DNA from: Pelosinus sp. IPA-1
Lineage (GTDB): Bacteria > Bacillota > Negativicutes > DSM-13327
Assembly: GCF_030269905.1 (NCBI RefSeq)
Contig: NZ_BSVC01000003.1
Coordinates: 333,356 to 397,355, forward strand
Reading direction: 5' to 3'
DNA: 64,000 bases
In this document: positions 16,623 to 26,012 of the stretch, one piece after another
How the letters are laid out: the number at the start of each line of letters is the position of its first letter
Position numbering within the stretch: the stretch's first letter is position 1
The notes under the pieces: model-generated
Seen by the model: only the letters and a program-made list of their open reading frames with translations
Told to the model about the DNA's origin: nothing
Database searches by the model: none
Made by a program: the position numbers and the translations under genes

Positions 16623-17909
16623 ATGTTTTGGCAGATGCTGAAAGGCGCTCTTGTCAGGCAGGGCCGAAAAATGTTAATGGTAGCTGTTACCATTGCATTA
16701 GGCGTTTCGCTGACTACAGCCATGCTTAATGTGATGCTAGATGTCGGTGATAAAGTCAATCGAGAATTAAAAGCATATGGGGCAAATATTGTAGTGACTC
16801 CTAGGGCAGCTTCCGTATTACGAGAGATTTATGGACTAGAAAGTGGTTCCGGGGGAGCCGGACAGTATTTGCAAGAAAATGACGTTGGTAAGTTAAAGAC
16901 TATCTTTTGGTCTAATAATATTGTGGGCTTTGCGCCATCGTTGGAAGCGCAGGTGGGCGTTGGATCAAGTAACACGAATGTAACTATGGTAGGAACATGG
17001 TTTAATCGACGTTTAGATCTGCCTACAGGTGAGATAGTGGAAACTGGCATTAAACAGTTAAAATCCTGGTGGACTGTTGAAGGCAACTGGATTGACGATA
17101 ATGACGTCAATGGTGCTATGGTTGGCTCTGTATTAGCAGGTAAGTTAGGTATTCACTTAGGGGATACAATTGAAATGGCAGTACCTGGTGGTTCACGAGA
17201 AAAACTGATAGTGCAGGGGATTTTTAATAGTGGCGGTCCAGAGGACGAACAAATCTTTGTCACCTTGCCTTATATTCAACAGGCATTGAAGCTACAGGGA
17301 AAAGTCGGAAAAATAGAAGTCAGTGCCATTACCACGCCAGAAAATGAACTGGCTCGTAAAGCAGCTCATGATCCCAAAAGTCTTTCCCTAAAAGAATGGG
17401 AAACTTGGTATTGTACCGCTTATGTAAGTTCGATTTCTTATCAGATTGAAGAAGCTGTAGATGGCTCTAGGGCTAAACCTGTTCGCCAAGTAGCTGAATC
17501 CGAAGGAGCGATTTTGCAAAAAACACAGTTATTAATGTTATTAATTACAATACTTAGTTTAGCTGGATCTGCCTTAGGCATTTCTAATTTGCTGACAGCC
17601 AATGTTATGGAACGCAGTCGTGAATTCGGTTTGCTAAAGGCCCTAGGCGCGACGGATAGGGATGTATTATTACTGACCCTTGCTGAAATCATGATGACGG
17701 GCCTTGCTGGCGGCGTAGCAGGTTACTTTATTGGCCTAGGATTTGCACAGATTATTGGCCAAAATGTTTTTGGTTCCGCTGTTGCCATTAATCTCATGGT
17801 CATTCCGTGGGTAGTGGTATCTGTTATCTTAATTACTTTGGTCGGTAGTCTTCCAGCTATACGAATGCTCTTATCGCTGCGTCCGGCAGCAGTACTTCAT
17901 GGCAGGTGA
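16623..17909 (+). CDS. ABC transporter permease, FtsX/MacB type (first)
   Basis: A 428-residue inner-membrane protein with one N-terminal TM helix, a large periplasmic MacB-core domain (about 45-295) and three C-terminal TM helices of the FtsX domain. The motif ERSREFGLLKALGATDRDV (near residue 325-343) is the cytoplasmic loop that contacts the ATPase. MacB-like transporters act as mechanotransmitters or exporters rather than ordinary importers. It pairs with the next gene, as in the Campylobacter P19 locus, and likely works as a heterodimer. Confidence 0.9.
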   Translation: MFWQMLKGALVRQGRKMLMVAVTIALGVSLTTAMLNVMLDVGDKVNRELKAYGANIVVTPRAASVLREIYGLESGSGGAGQYLQENDVGKLKTIFWSNNIVGFAPSLEAQVGVGSSNTNVTMVGTWFNRRLDLPTGEIVETGIKQLKSWWTVEGNWIDDNDVNGAMVGSVLAGKLGIHLGDTIEMAVPGGSREKLIVQGIFNSGGPEDEQIFVTLPYIQQALKLQGKVGKIEVSAITTPENELARKAAHDPKSLSLKEWETWYCTAYVSSISYQIEEAVDGSRAKPVRQVAESEGAILQKTQLLMLLITILSLAGSALGISNLLTANVMERSREFGLLKALGATDRDVLLLTLAEIMMTGLAGGVAGYFIGLGFAQIIGQNVFGSAVAINLMVIPWVVVSVILITLVGSLPAIRMLLSLRPAAVLHGR

Positions 17910-17916
17910 TAAAAAA

Positions 17917-19047
17917 ATGACAAAACAGTCTATGTACTTCAAAATGATTTGGCATGCCTTGCTTCGCCGTCGCTCTCGGATGTTGATCGCATTATTGGCG
18001 GTAGCGATTGGTGCAACAGTTGTATCAGGACTTGTTACAATTTATTATGATGTCCCTCGCCAAATGGGCAGGGAGTTTCGTTCCTATGGTGCCAATCTGC
18101 TATTATTACCAGCTGGTGATCAACAGATACTGACAGAGGCTGAAATCGATAAAGCCACTAATTTGGTGCCAGCAGAAAAACTGATTGGTATTGCCCCTTA
18201 TCTTTATGATCGCATTAAGGTGAATGAGCAGCCTTTATTGGCTGCAGGTACTCGTTTTCAAGCGGTAAAGAAGGTAAGTCCTTATTGGCAGATCCGGGGT
18301 GCTTGGCCGGAGGAAAAGTCAGAGGAGATTGTTCTTGGTTCTGAGGTAGCCGAGCGGTTACAGGTAGAACCAGGGCAGATGGTGACCCTGTCGGCGGCTG
18401 GCAATGAAGCGGAAAAGAAGGTAAAGGTTGCTGGTATTGTTCGAACTGGTGGCTCGGAAGAAAATTTTGTATTTCTTGATCTTTCCTTATTACAACAGAT
18501 GCTTCATAAAGAAGGCAGAATCAGTGTTGCACAAACTAGCGTAACGGCCAATGAAACAGAATTGAACGATTTGACGCAAGCCATAGGGGAGCAAGTTCCT
18601 AGTGTGCTGCCACGTTTGGTGAAGCAGGTAACACAGTCGGAACAGACTGTGCTAGGTAAGTTACAAGCTTTGGTTTACCTAGTTACTATCGTAGTTTTAT
18701 TGTTAACACTGATTTGTGTGGCAACGACGATGATGGCTGTAGTGACGGAACGTCGTAAAGAGATTGGTTTGAAAAAAGCGTTAGGTGCAGAAAATCGCAG
18801 TATAATATTAGAATTTTTAGGGGAAGGCTTGGCACTGGGGGCGTTAGGTGGCTTAATGGGAACAGTTTTAGGTTTCTTTTTTGCCCAGGCGGTGAGTGTT
18901 AATGTATTTGGCAGAGGAATTTCATTCCAGCCTTTGATTGCACTACTTGCCTTAGTTGTATCGATTACAGTCACTGGCTTGGCTTGTCTTGTGCCAGTAA
19001 AGATTGCGACAGATGTTGAACCAGCAATTGTGCTCAGGGGCGAATAA
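17917..19047 (+). CDS. ABC transporter permease, FtsX/MacB type (second)
   Basis: The second permease, 376 residues, has the same layout: N-terminal TM helix (MLIALLAVAIGATVVSGLV), MacB-core periplasmic region and three C-terminal TM helices. The coupling-loop motif is ERRKEIGLKKALGAENRSI. ATG 17917 is preferred since AGGTG at 17903-17907 precedes it, although an in-frame ATG at 17899 exists inside the end of the previous gene. The two permeases are related but clearly diverged. Confidence 0.88.
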   Translation: MTKQSMYFKMIWHALLRRRSRMLIALLAVAIGATVVSGLVTIYYDVPRQMGREFRSYGANLLLLPAGDQQILTEAEIDKATNLVPAEKLIGIAPYLYDRIKVNEQPLLAAGTRFQAVKKVSPYWQIRGAWPEEKSEEIVLGSEVAERLQVEPGQMVTLSAAGNEAEKKVKVAGIVRTGGSEENFVFLDLSLLQQMLHKEGRISVAQTSVTANETELNDLTQAIGEQVPSVLPRLVKQVTQSEQTVLGKLQALVYLVTIVVLLLTLICVATTMMAVVTERRKEIGLKKALGAENRSIILEFLGEGLALGALGGLMGTVLGFFFAQAVSVNVFGRGISFQPLIALLALVVSITVTGLACLVPVKIATDVEPAIVLRGE

Positions 19048-19061
19048 GGAGGTTAATTATA

Positions 19062-19724
19062 GTGAGTTTACTAGAGTTACAGGATGTTTCGATGATCTAT
19101 GGAAGTGTGAAGGCCCTGCAAAAGATTGATTTAACGGTACAGAAAGGTGAGTGGCTGGCACTCATGGGACCTTCTGGTTCCGGTAAGACAACCTTAATGA
19201 ATATTATTGGATGTATGGATAAAGCATCTAGCGGTTCTATTGTGTTAGATGGGGTTGATTTTTCTGATGTTAGTGCACGCAATCTTACTATGGTACGTCG
19301 CGACAAAATCGGTCTAGTTTTTCAGCAGTTTCATCTGGTTCCTTATTTAACGGCGCTAGAAAATATTATGGTAGCACAATATTATCACAGTATGCCTGAT
19401 GAGACGGAAGCGTTGGCGGCATTAGAACGGGTGGGACTCAAAGAGAGGGCTAGCCATTTGCCAAGTCAGCTTTCTGGTGGAGAGCAGCAGCGTGTGTGTA
19501 TCGCTCGTGCCTTAATTAATTATCCTATGCTGATCTTAGCAGATGAGCCAACTGGTAATTTGGATGAGGTGAATGCCAATATTGTCATGAGTCTTTTCCG
19601 AGAGCTGCATGAAGAAGGGCATACGATTATTATGGTCACCCACGATCCGGAAGTTGCGGATCAGGCTCAGCGCTGCATCGTCTTGGAACATGGGAAAATT
19701 GCTAGTTTCAAACAGAATCGCTAA
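19062..19724 (+). CDS. ABC transporter ATP-binding protein (LolD/MacB type)
   Basis: A 220-residue ATPase with Walker A GPSGSGKTT (near residue 38), Q-loop VFQQFHLVPYLTA, signature LSGGEQQRV (near 140), Walker B LILADEPTGNLD and switch His in VTHDPEVA. The LolD/MacB subgroup is shown by DEPTGNLD and partnering with FtsX-type permeases. A GTG start follows AAGGAGG. It energises the two permeases just upstream as part of the iron system. Confidence 0.93.
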   Translation: MSLLELQDVSMIYGSVKALQKIDLTVQKGEWLALMGPSGSGKTTLMNIIGCMDKASSGSIVLDGVDFSDVSARNLTMVRRDKIGLVFQQFHLVPYLTALENIMVAQYYHSMPDETEALAALERVGLKERASHLPSQLSGGEQQRVCIARALINYPMLILADEPTGNLDEVNANIVMSLFRELHEEGHTIIMVTHDPEVADQAQRCIVLEHGKIASFKQNR

Positions 19725-19742
19725 GGACAGGAGGAGAAGGCC

Positions 19743-20210
19743 ATGAAAAGAAAATATATATTGCTGATGATCGGTGCCCTAACAGTAAGTTTACTTACTG
19801 GCTGTGGTCAAAAAACTGCCGAAGATCATTCGGGTCATACCAATCATGCCAGTGCTCATACTGGAGCCTATAAGGACGGAACATATACGGCAAAAAGTAG
19901 TCCTGATGAACGGGGAGCAATAGGTGAGATTACGCTAACGATCAAAGAGGGTAAGATCACTCAGGCTGATTATAAGGGGATTCAGAAAGACGGTAAAGTC
20001 AAGGATGCCGATTATGGAAAAACAAATGGTAAAATAGAAAACCCTGAATTCTACAAGAAGGCCCAGCAAGGATTAAAGGGGGCCATGAGCTATGGACCTA
20101 GGCTGATAGAAACACAAAATCTTGATAAGGTAGACTCTGTATCTGGGGCAACTCTTTCCTATAAACAGTTTACTGAAGCAGGGCACAAAGCTTTGGATCA
20201 GGCCCATTGA
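19743..20210 (+). CDS. FMN-binding domain lipoprotein
   Basis: The 155-residue lipoprotein (lipobox LTGCG, Cys near 21) has a His-rich stretch, DHSGHTNHASAHTG, that could bind metal. Its FMN-binding domain carries the flavinylation site DSVSGATLSY, where Thr of SGAT is the residue to which ApbE attaches FMN in this family. It ends the P19 operon at the place where Campylobacter has thioredoxin-like proteins. A role as electron donor for periplasmic iron reduction is an inference. No apbE gene is seen nearby. Confidence 0.88.
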   Translation: MKRKYILLMIGALTVSLLTGCGQKTAEDHSGHTNHASAHTGAYKDGTYTAKSSPDERGAIGEITLTIKEGKITQADYKGIQKDGKVKDADYGKTNGKIENPEFYKKAQQGLKGAMSYGPRLIETQNLDKVDSVSGATLSYKQFTEAGHKALDQAH

Positions 20211-20241
20211 GGTTGGTTTCCTATTAGGCTTAATTGAAAAA

Positions 20242-20284
20242 AAGACTCAACGAGCAGAACAGTACTGCTTGTTGAGTCTTTTGT
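20242..20284 (+). terminator. Terminator of the iron operon
   Basis: A 16-bp stem with one G-T pair (20242-20257 with 20265-20280) is followed by TTTTG, directly before repeat copy A. Confidence 0.88.
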
Positions 20285-20285
20285 T

Positions 20286-20383
20286 ACGGAATCAGAAAGT
20301 ATAGCACTTTCTTGATTCCAAGTAAGAACGACTAAGGCTTCTGCCTGCGTCCGAGGACTTGGCACAAGCCAAGTCTTTTCTTA
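20286..20383. repeat. 98-bp structured repeat, copy A
   Basis: The unit begins ACGGAATCAGAAAGTATAGC and ends CCAAGTCTTTTCTTA. It contains hairpin one (AATCAGAAAGT with ACTTTCTTGATT), the linker AAGTAAGAACGACTAAGG and hairpin two (GACTTGG with CCAAGTC) followed by a T-rich tail. Other copies are at 21301, 38563 and 46846. The remaining 20384-20544 stretch is AT-rich and shows nothing else. Confidence 0.85.
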
Positions 20384-20544
20384 TATAAAGTTTAATTTAT
20401 ATTAGGTTTTTTTATGAAATTCTTAAATACTAAATAATTTTATAATAATAAATGTGTATATTAGTAACAAAGGATTGTAGACAATCCCCCTATTTTTGTT
20501 CCAAGGAACAATAAAATGGAGAGTGATATGTAATAGATAGTAAC

Positions 20545-20808
20545 TTGATTGATTTTTCTAAGTTTACACCGAATAAGCAAGGTATGATAAACACGGAAGC
20601 AGCTAAGAAATATTTTATTGCTGAAGTGTTGCCTTATGTGTGCGGGGATAGTTTGCAAAGACTAATCACGGCAAACATTTCTGGGAATGCACAATTAATA
20701 CAACTGGAAATGAAGAGAATGTTTATTGAGGCGGAGTTAATGAGGCCAACTAATACAGATACAAATAGTTTGCAAACGTTTTTTGACAAGCCGAAAGTTT
20801 TACCGTGA
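20545..20808 (+). CDS. Small protein of unknown function
   Basis: I do not recognise this 87-residue soluble protein. It contains a Cys (YVCGDS) and a helical middle, and no TM segment or signal is visible. The TTG start is uncertain: GGAG at 20519-20522 is far away, and a closer ATG at 20528 meets a stop at once. It stands alone between repeat copy A and a CTCTGTG-type repeat, on the same strand as its neighbours. The amino-acid make-up looks like a real protein, but proof of expression is lacking. Confidence 0.5.
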   Translation: MIDFSKFTPNKQGMINTEAAKKYFIAEVLPYVCGDSLQRLITANISGNAQLIQLEMKRMFIEAELMRPTNTDTNSLQTFFDKPKVLP

Positions 20809-20859
20809 ACAAGTATAAGAAACGTTAAACACACTCCTTGTGCCTATTGAGAAAATCAT

Positions 20860-20960
20860 TTTAAATACGCAGACATGAAGAATTTGAAGGACATTGAAAT
20901 AAATATATATCCCTCTGTGTTCTTCGTGCTTCTTCGCGACCTTTGTGTTTTATACGTTTT
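20860..20960. repeat. Degenerate CTCTGTG-type dyad repeat
   Basis: CCCTCTGTGTTCTTCGTGCT and CGCGACCTTTGTGTTTT (within 20911-20950) resemble the right arm of the element at 15145-15229. The stretch to its left (ACGCAG, ATGAAGAATTTGAAGGAC) is loosely complementary. It is a second, more decayed member of that family and non-coding. Confidence 0.5.
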
Positions 20961-21074
20961 AAGATGACTACAAGTACAAGAAATACGTTAAGAAAACTAG
21001 ATAAATTGATACCTTCCTAATAAAATTTCAAACTTAGAAAATACTAATAGAAGGATTAAAAGGAGGTATTTATT

Positions 21075-21248
21075 ATGACTGAAAATCGTTCAAAAGAAAA
21101 GTTCTTAGCAAATTCCATCGAGCGGCATGAAACCGCGGCTTGGCGTGGGCATATCGAAAGTACGAAGCCTGAGTCAAATGTTCCGATTCCCAGTGAAGAG
21201 TCCGTGATTGAGGCTAGGGAATGGGTAAATACAAACTCCTTGTCGTAA
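21075..21248 (+). CDS. DUF3787 (CDIF630_02480-like) spore-surface-type small protein
   Basis: A 57-residue protein with a strong AGGAGG ribosome site. The core HETAAWRGHIESTKPESNV, then PIPSEESVIEAREWV, fits the DUF3787 pattern (TAAW, KPxSxVxIPSEExVxxAKEWV), a family linked to the spore surface in Clostridioides. No signal or TM segment is present. It stands alone and has its own terminator. It supports a spore-forming host. The family call is from memory of the motif and was not searched. Confidence 0.72.
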   Translation: MTENRSKEKFLANSIERHETAAWRGHIESTKPESNVPIPSEESVIEAREWVNTNSLS

Positions 21249-21260
21249 CTTTTTAAAGTA

Positions 21261-21300
21261 AAATCAGGGTGTCTCAAATATTGAGACACCCTGATTTTTT
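21261..21300 (+). terminator. Terminator after the DUF3787 gene
   Basis: A 17-bp perfect stem (21261-21277 with 21281-21297) runs into a T tract. It abuts repeat copy B. Confidence 0.92.
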
Positions 21301-21398
21301 ACGGAACCAGAAAGTATAACACTTTCTTGATTCCAAGTAAGAACGACTAAGGCTTCTGCCTGCGTCCGAGAACTTGGCGTAAGCCAAGTCTTTTCTTA
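21301..21398. repeat. 98-bp structured repeat, copy B
   Basis: This copy differs from copy A at only a few bases (ACGGAACCAG, ATAAC, GAGAACTTGGCGTAAG). Its last three bases, TTA 21396-21398, are the stop codon of nifJ on the minus strand. Confidence 0.88.
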
Positions 21399-24300
21399 AT
21401 ACTGCATTTCTGCGATACGCTTTAGGGTACGATATTTTTCCTGGGCATGTTTTTCTGCAGCTGCAAACATCCCATCCGCAATTTCTGGGAAGGTCGTCTT
21501 AAGTGATGAGTAGCGAATTTCGCCCTTTAAGAAATCTTGGAAGGAGGCTGTCGGTTCTTTAGAATCCAGCATGAAAGGATTTTTGCCTTGCTCTTTAAGA
21601 CGGGGATCATGACGCCATAGATGCCAATATCCTGCTTCAACGGCTTTTTTCATCTGAAACATACTCGTGCCCATACCGGTTTTAATCCCATGGTTTACGC
21701 AAGAAGCATAGGCAATAATGAGAGAGGGGCCTTTGTAACTTTCTGCCTCAGTAATGGCTTTGAGGGTTTGATTCATATTGGCCCCCATGGCAATTTGGGC
21801 GACATAGACATAGCCGTATGTTGTAGCCATAAGCCCGAGATCCTTTTTGCGAACTTTCTTCCCGGCTGCCGCGAACTTGGCAATAGCTGCTGTCGGCGTA
21901 GCCTTTGAAGCTTGACCGCCTGTGTTAGAATAAACCTCTGTGTCCATAATAAAAATGTTTACATCGTCTCCACTGGCGATGACATGGTCCAATCCGTTAT
22001 AACCAATGTCGTAAGCAAAGCCATCTCCGCCGAGAATCCAAACGGAAGGTTTCACGAGATAATCTTTTCGGGCCATAATCTCTGATAGAATTGGGTTGCC
22101 GGATACGGTTTCCTTTTTCAACTCTTCAATTACGCGGTCTGCAGCTTTTCTAGACCCCGCACCATTGTCCATATTGTCAAGCCATTCCTGGAAGGACTGC
22201 TTTACGTTTTCGCTGATCGAACTTTTTAACCCTTGGTGCATGAGATCGGCAAGTTTTTCGCGAATTTGTTTTGAGCCGAGGTACATACCGTAGCCGAATT
22301 CGGCATTATCTTCGAAGAGCGGATTCATCCAGGCTGGTCCTTTTCCGTCAGCATTTGTTGTATAAGGAATGGAGGGAGAACTGCCGCCCCAGATCGAAGA
22401 ACAGCCTGTAGCGTTGGCGATCAGCATACGCTCGCCATATAATTGTGTGAGAAGTCTGATATAGGGAGTTTCTCCGCAGCCGGGGCAAGCGCCGTTAAAT
22501 TCAAGGAGAGGTTTGGCAAGCTGGCTGCCAAAGAGTGTATTTTTCTCCATTAAACCGGATTTTTCCGTTACCTTCATAGCAAATTCCCAGTTTTCTGATT
22601 CCATCTCAATTTCATGGTCGGCCGGCTTCATAACAAGCGCTTTTCCCGGTGCCGGACAGATATCGGCGCAGTTACCGCATCCGGTACAATCAAGGGGAGC
22701 AACTTGAATACGGTAATGATATCCTTGGAGTTTCTTGTTTCTTGGTTCCGTAGTCTTAAAAGTATCAGGAGCTTTTGCCCGTTCTTCATCATCCAATAGG
22801 AAAGTTCGAACAGTCGCATGGGGACATACATAGGCACATTGATTACATTGAATACATTTATCAATTTGCCATTCAGGAAGATAAACGGCAATTCCTCTTT
22901 TTTCGTATTTTGTTGTGCCAAGAGGATGTGTTCCATCCTCCATGCCGACAAAGGCGCTGACCGGAAGGTCGTCTCCATCGTGGCTGGCCATGGGACGTTG
23001 AATGTTTTTAACGAAATCAGGTTCATCTTTTACGGGCAAATCTTCATCTTTTGCATCAGCCCAGGAGGCAGGAACTTTAACCTGGTGCAATCCATCGACG
23101 CCGCGGTCAACAGCCCTTTGGTTCATCTCAACAATATTAGCGCCTTTTTTTCCATACATTTTTTCGATGGAATCCTTTAGGTACCTAATGGCTTCTTCGA
23201 CGGGTATGACGTTCGCTAGTTTAAAGAAAGCTGCCTGCATGACCATATTAATGCGGCCACCGAGACCAATTTCTTCGGCAATGGATATGGCATCTATGGT
23301 ATAGAAGTTGATATTATTTTTCGCGATATAGCGTTTCAAGAGGGCTGGTAGATGTTCTTCCAGTTCTTCTGGCGTCCAGGGGCAGTTAAGTACAAAGCTA
23401 CCATTCTTCTTAAGCCCTTTGAGCAGGTGGTAATGATAAATGAATGACCGGTTGTGGCAGGCAATATAGTCAGCATCGGATACTAAATAGGAAGATTTAA
23501 TTGGTTTTTTGCCAAAGCGTAAATGAGATATTGTTGTACCGCCGGATTTCTTACTGTCGTATTCAAAGTATCCCTGTGCATAAAGGTCGGTATTGTCACC
23601 GATAATTTTGATCGCTGTTTTATTGGCGCCAACAGTACCATCAGATCCAAGACCCCAGAATTTACAACTTATCGTGCCTTCCGGAGTAGTATCTACCGAC
23701 TCTTTTATCGGCAGTGAGGTATGGGTGACATCGTCAACGATTCCAACTGTGAAGCCATCTTTAGGTTGGCTTTGTTTCAGATTCTCATAAACAGCAAGGA
23801 TGTGGCTGGGTGTGGTATCTTTAGATCCAAGGCCGTATCTCCCGCCAACTACCACTGGTTTAACGGTCTCATTATTAAACATCTGAAGCACATCAAGATA
23901 GAGCGGTTCACCAGTTGCTCCAGGTTCTTTGGTGCGGTCCAGGACAGCAATCTTCTTTACAGACTTTGGTAAAACTGAAAAGAAATATTTCTTGGAAAAC
24001 GGGCGGTATAAGTGAACTTTGAGAAGTCCAACCTTTTCGCCTTTTGCCTGCAGGTAATCAATCGTTTCTTCCGTTGTGTTGCAAACTGAGCCCATGGCCA
24101 CGATTATATTCTCGGCTTCAGCATCCCCATAATACTCGAAGGGATGGTATTCACGCCCCGTAATTTTCTTAAATTCTTGGAAGTAGTTTTCCACAATATC
24201 AGGAATGGCTTCAATAAAAGGATTAGATGCCTCCCGATTTTGGAAATAAATATCTGGGTTTTCCGCAGTGCCCCTTAATACAGGGTGTTCGGGATTTAAG

Positions 24301-24920
24301 GCCCGGTTTCTAAATTCTTCAATTGCTTTATGATCGACAAGTTTCGCAATCGCATCAGCGGGTGTTACTTCAATTTTCTGGATTTCATGAGATGTTCTAA
24401 ATCCGTCAAAGAAATGTAAGAATGGTACCCTAGACTTGATTGCGGAAAGATGGGCAATGTAGCCAAGATCCATCGCTTCTTGGACATCGTTAGAACAAAG
24501 TAAGGTAAAACCAGTTTGACGGCAGGCATTAATATCTTGGTGATCACCGAAAATTGACAAGGCATGAGATGCTAGGGCACGGGCGGTTACATGAAAAACT
24601 GCTGGTACCAGATTACCTGCCATTTTATACATTTCAGGAATCATTAAGAGTAACCCTTGGGAAGCAGTATAGGTTGTTGTAAGAGCTCCTGCCTGAAGTG
24701 AACCGTGAACTGCTCCGGAGGCACCCGCCTCAGATTGCATCTCTACAACTTTTACAGGTTGGTCAAACAAGTTCTTTTTACCGTGAGCTGATGCTTCATC
24801 AACTCCTTCAGCCATCGGCGATGAGGGTGTAATCGGGAAAATGATTGCAACCTCGGTAAGGGCGTAAGAGGCCTCAGCAGCCGCCTGATTGCCATCCATT
24901 GTTTTCATTTTTTTTGCCAT
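21396..24920 (-). CDS. nifJ: Pyruvate:ferredoxin (flavodoxin) oxidoreductase
   Basis: PFOR converts pyruvate and CoA to acetyl-CoA, CO2 and reduced ferredoxin. At 1174 residues it is the full single-chain homodimeric form: N-terminal pyruvate-binding domain (DGNQAAAEASYALTEV), domain with SEAGASGAVHGS, EKR linker domain, a two-[4Fe-4S] ferredoxin domain (CIQCNQCAYVCP and CTGCGNCADICP) and the C-terminal TPP domain with the proximal-cluster CPGCGETPY. ATG 24920 is chosen: AAGGTGG precedes it and MAKKMKTMDG is the usual start, whereas an upstream ATG at 24998 adds 26 unusual residues. It is monocistronic and supplies reduced ferredoxin to energy metabolism. Confidence 0.97.
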   Translation of the reverse strand: MAKKMKTMDGNQAAAEASYALTEVAIIFPITPSSPMAEGVDEASAHGKKNLFDQPVKVVEMQSEAGASGAVHGSLQAGALTTTYTASQGLLLMIPEMYKMAGNLVPAVFHVTARALASHALSIFGDHQDINACRQTGFTLLCSNDVQEAMDLGYIAHLSAIKSRVPFLHFFDGFRTSHEIQKIEVTPADAIAKLVDHKAIEEFRNRALNPEHPVLRGTAENPDIYFQNREASNPFIEAIPDIVENYFQEFKKITGREYHPFEYYGDAEAENIIVAMGSVCNTTEETIDYLQAKGEKVGLLKVHLYRPFSKKYFFSVLPKSVKKIAVLDRTKEPGATGEPLYLDVLQMFNNETVKPVVVGGRYGLGSKDTTPSHILAVYENLKQSQPKDGFTVGIVDDVTHTSLPIKESVDTTPEGTISCKFWGLGSDGTVGANKTAIKIIGDNTDLYAQGYFEYDSKKSGGTTISHLRFGKKPIKSSYLVSDADYIACHNRSFIYHYHLLKGLKKNGSFVLNCPWTPEELEEHLPALLKRYIAKNNINFYTIDAISIAEEIGLGGRINMVMQAAFFKLANVIPVEEAIRYLKDSIEKMYGKKGANIVEMNQRAVDRGVDGLHQVKVPASWADAKDEDLPVKDEPDFVKNIQRPMASHDGDDLPVSAFVGMEDGTHPLGTTKYEKRGIAVYLPEWQIDKCIQCNQCAYVCPHATVRTFLLDDEERAKAPDTFKTTEPRNKKLQGYHYRIQVAPLDCTGCGNCADICPAPGKALVMKPADHEIEMESENWEFAMKVTEKSGLMEKNTLFGSQLAKPLLEFNGACPGCGETPYIRLLTQLYGERMLIANATGCSSIWGGSSPSIPYTTNADGKGPAWMNPLFEDNAEFGYGMYLGSKQIREKLADLMHQGLKSSISENVKQSFQEWLDNMDNGAGSRKAADRVIEELKKETVSGNPILSEIMARKDYLVKPSVWILGGDGFAYDIGYNGLDHVIASGDDVNIFIMDTEVYSNTGGQASKATPTAAIAKFAAAGKKVRKKDLGLMATTYGYVYVAQIAMGANMNQTLKAITEAESYKGPSLIIAYASCVNHGIKTGMGTSMFQMKKAVEAGYWHLWRHDPRLKEQGKNPFMLDSKEPTASFQDFLKGEIRYSSLKTTFPEIADGMFAAAEKHAQEKYRTLKRIAEMQY

Positions 24921-25145
24921 AATAGAGCCACCTTTGTTAAAAGAATATCTGCTGTTTAGTATTTGAAGTTTACCGATCTTCATACATGTGATTTGCACTT
25001 AGGGGACGGATTTTGTGAAATCTTTGTATAGATGAGGAATTGATGTGATAGCAGGTCAGCAGGTCGTCTCTCATTATTATTAACTAAGAATGTTTGCGGT
25101 GGATAGTATACACTCAAAAAGTAATAATAACTATGGGTGAAAGAA

Positions 25146-25655
25146 ATGCTAATGAATTTAATTTTTGCAATCCTATATATAGTCGCCACCTATAAATGGG
25201 GTGATTGGCGAAATTGGCAACGCTACTATCCAACGATACTGTTCTATGGGTTTGGCGATATCTTAGCTTTTTCTCTTTTTTATCAGCAACCTTTATGGCT
25301 ATATTTCACGCCAGGCCTGCCGCACTTGTTCCATGAGTTATTTGTCGTTATTGTCATGTATTCTTGTGGGGTCATCCTTTATTTATCTAATTATCCTAAA
25401 GCGCTAGTTGCCCAGTGCCTGTACATATTGTTTTGGGCGAGTCTATACACTTTCTTGGAATGGTTTGCCATTAAAACGGGTAATTTTATCCATCTAAACG
25501 GGTGGTCGTTAACTTGGTCTTTCCTATTTTACATGATTATGTTTCCCACATTCCAATTACATCAAAAAAGGCCATTGCTGGCCTTATGTATTTTGTTTGG
25601 CGGTCTTGCATTACTCCTTTACTTATTTCGCGTACCCATTGAGCTTGTTAAATAG
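25146..25655 (+). CDS. CBO0543-like small membrane protein
   Basis: A 169-residue protein of five to six TM helices. The opening WGDWRNWQRYYPTILFYGFG, then GDILAF and PLWLY, recalls the CBO0543 family of Bacillus and Clostridium membrane proteins of unknown role. The start is uncertain among GTG 25137, ATG 25146 and ATG 25152; GGGTGAAAG before 25146 decides weakly. It is divergent from nifJ and alone in its unit. No function can be given. Confidence 0.7.
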   Translation: MLMNLIFAILYIVATYKWGDWRNWQRYYPTILFYGFGDILAFSLFYQQPLWLYFTPGLPHLFHELFVVIVMYSCGVILYLSNYPKALVAQCLYILFWASLYTFLEWFAIKTGNFIHLNGWSLTWSFLFYMIMFPTFQLHQKRPLLALCILFGGLALLLYLFRVPIELVK

Positions 25656-25713
25656 TAAAACTTAATTCTGCACCGTTTATGTGATGCAAAGAACTATATC
25701 ATCTTTAATGGCT

Positions 25714-25760
25714 AAAAGTAGACTATATCCTTGTAGTGTAAGGAGGAGTAGTCTGCTTTA
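25714..25760 (+). terminator. Hairpin after the CBO0543-like gene
   Basis: AAAAGTAGACTATATCCTT pairs imperfectly with AAGGAGGAGTAGTCTGCTTT and is followed by a T/A-rich tail. The rest of the gap to 26176 is AT-rich and holds only the short frame at 26013. Confidence 0.6.
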
Positions 25761-26012
25761 TTATATTTTGATGAAGGCAAATGATTTATGGAGAGAAACT
25801 GGCTGTATTGCTATTTTGCTAAAAAGTCCATCAGAGCTATGTATTGGTATTATCTAACATCAACTGTATAAGTTCTATAAACAAGAGAAAAATGATTGGG
25901 CAATATGCACATTTGTAACTTGATATTTAAAAGAATATGCTCTAGACGAAGAAATGCTCATCAAGATATACTTTAAATAAAATAATGGAAGGTTAACAGT
26001 GACGTCACCAAA

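Noticed and set aside
20286..21398. Repeats as a CRISPR array
   Set aside because: Units are 98 bp, kilobases apart, with genes between and no regular spacers.
24921..24998. Longer N-terminus for nifJ
   Set aside because: The extra 26 residues do not look like PFOR, and AAGGTGG directly precedes the ATG at 24920.
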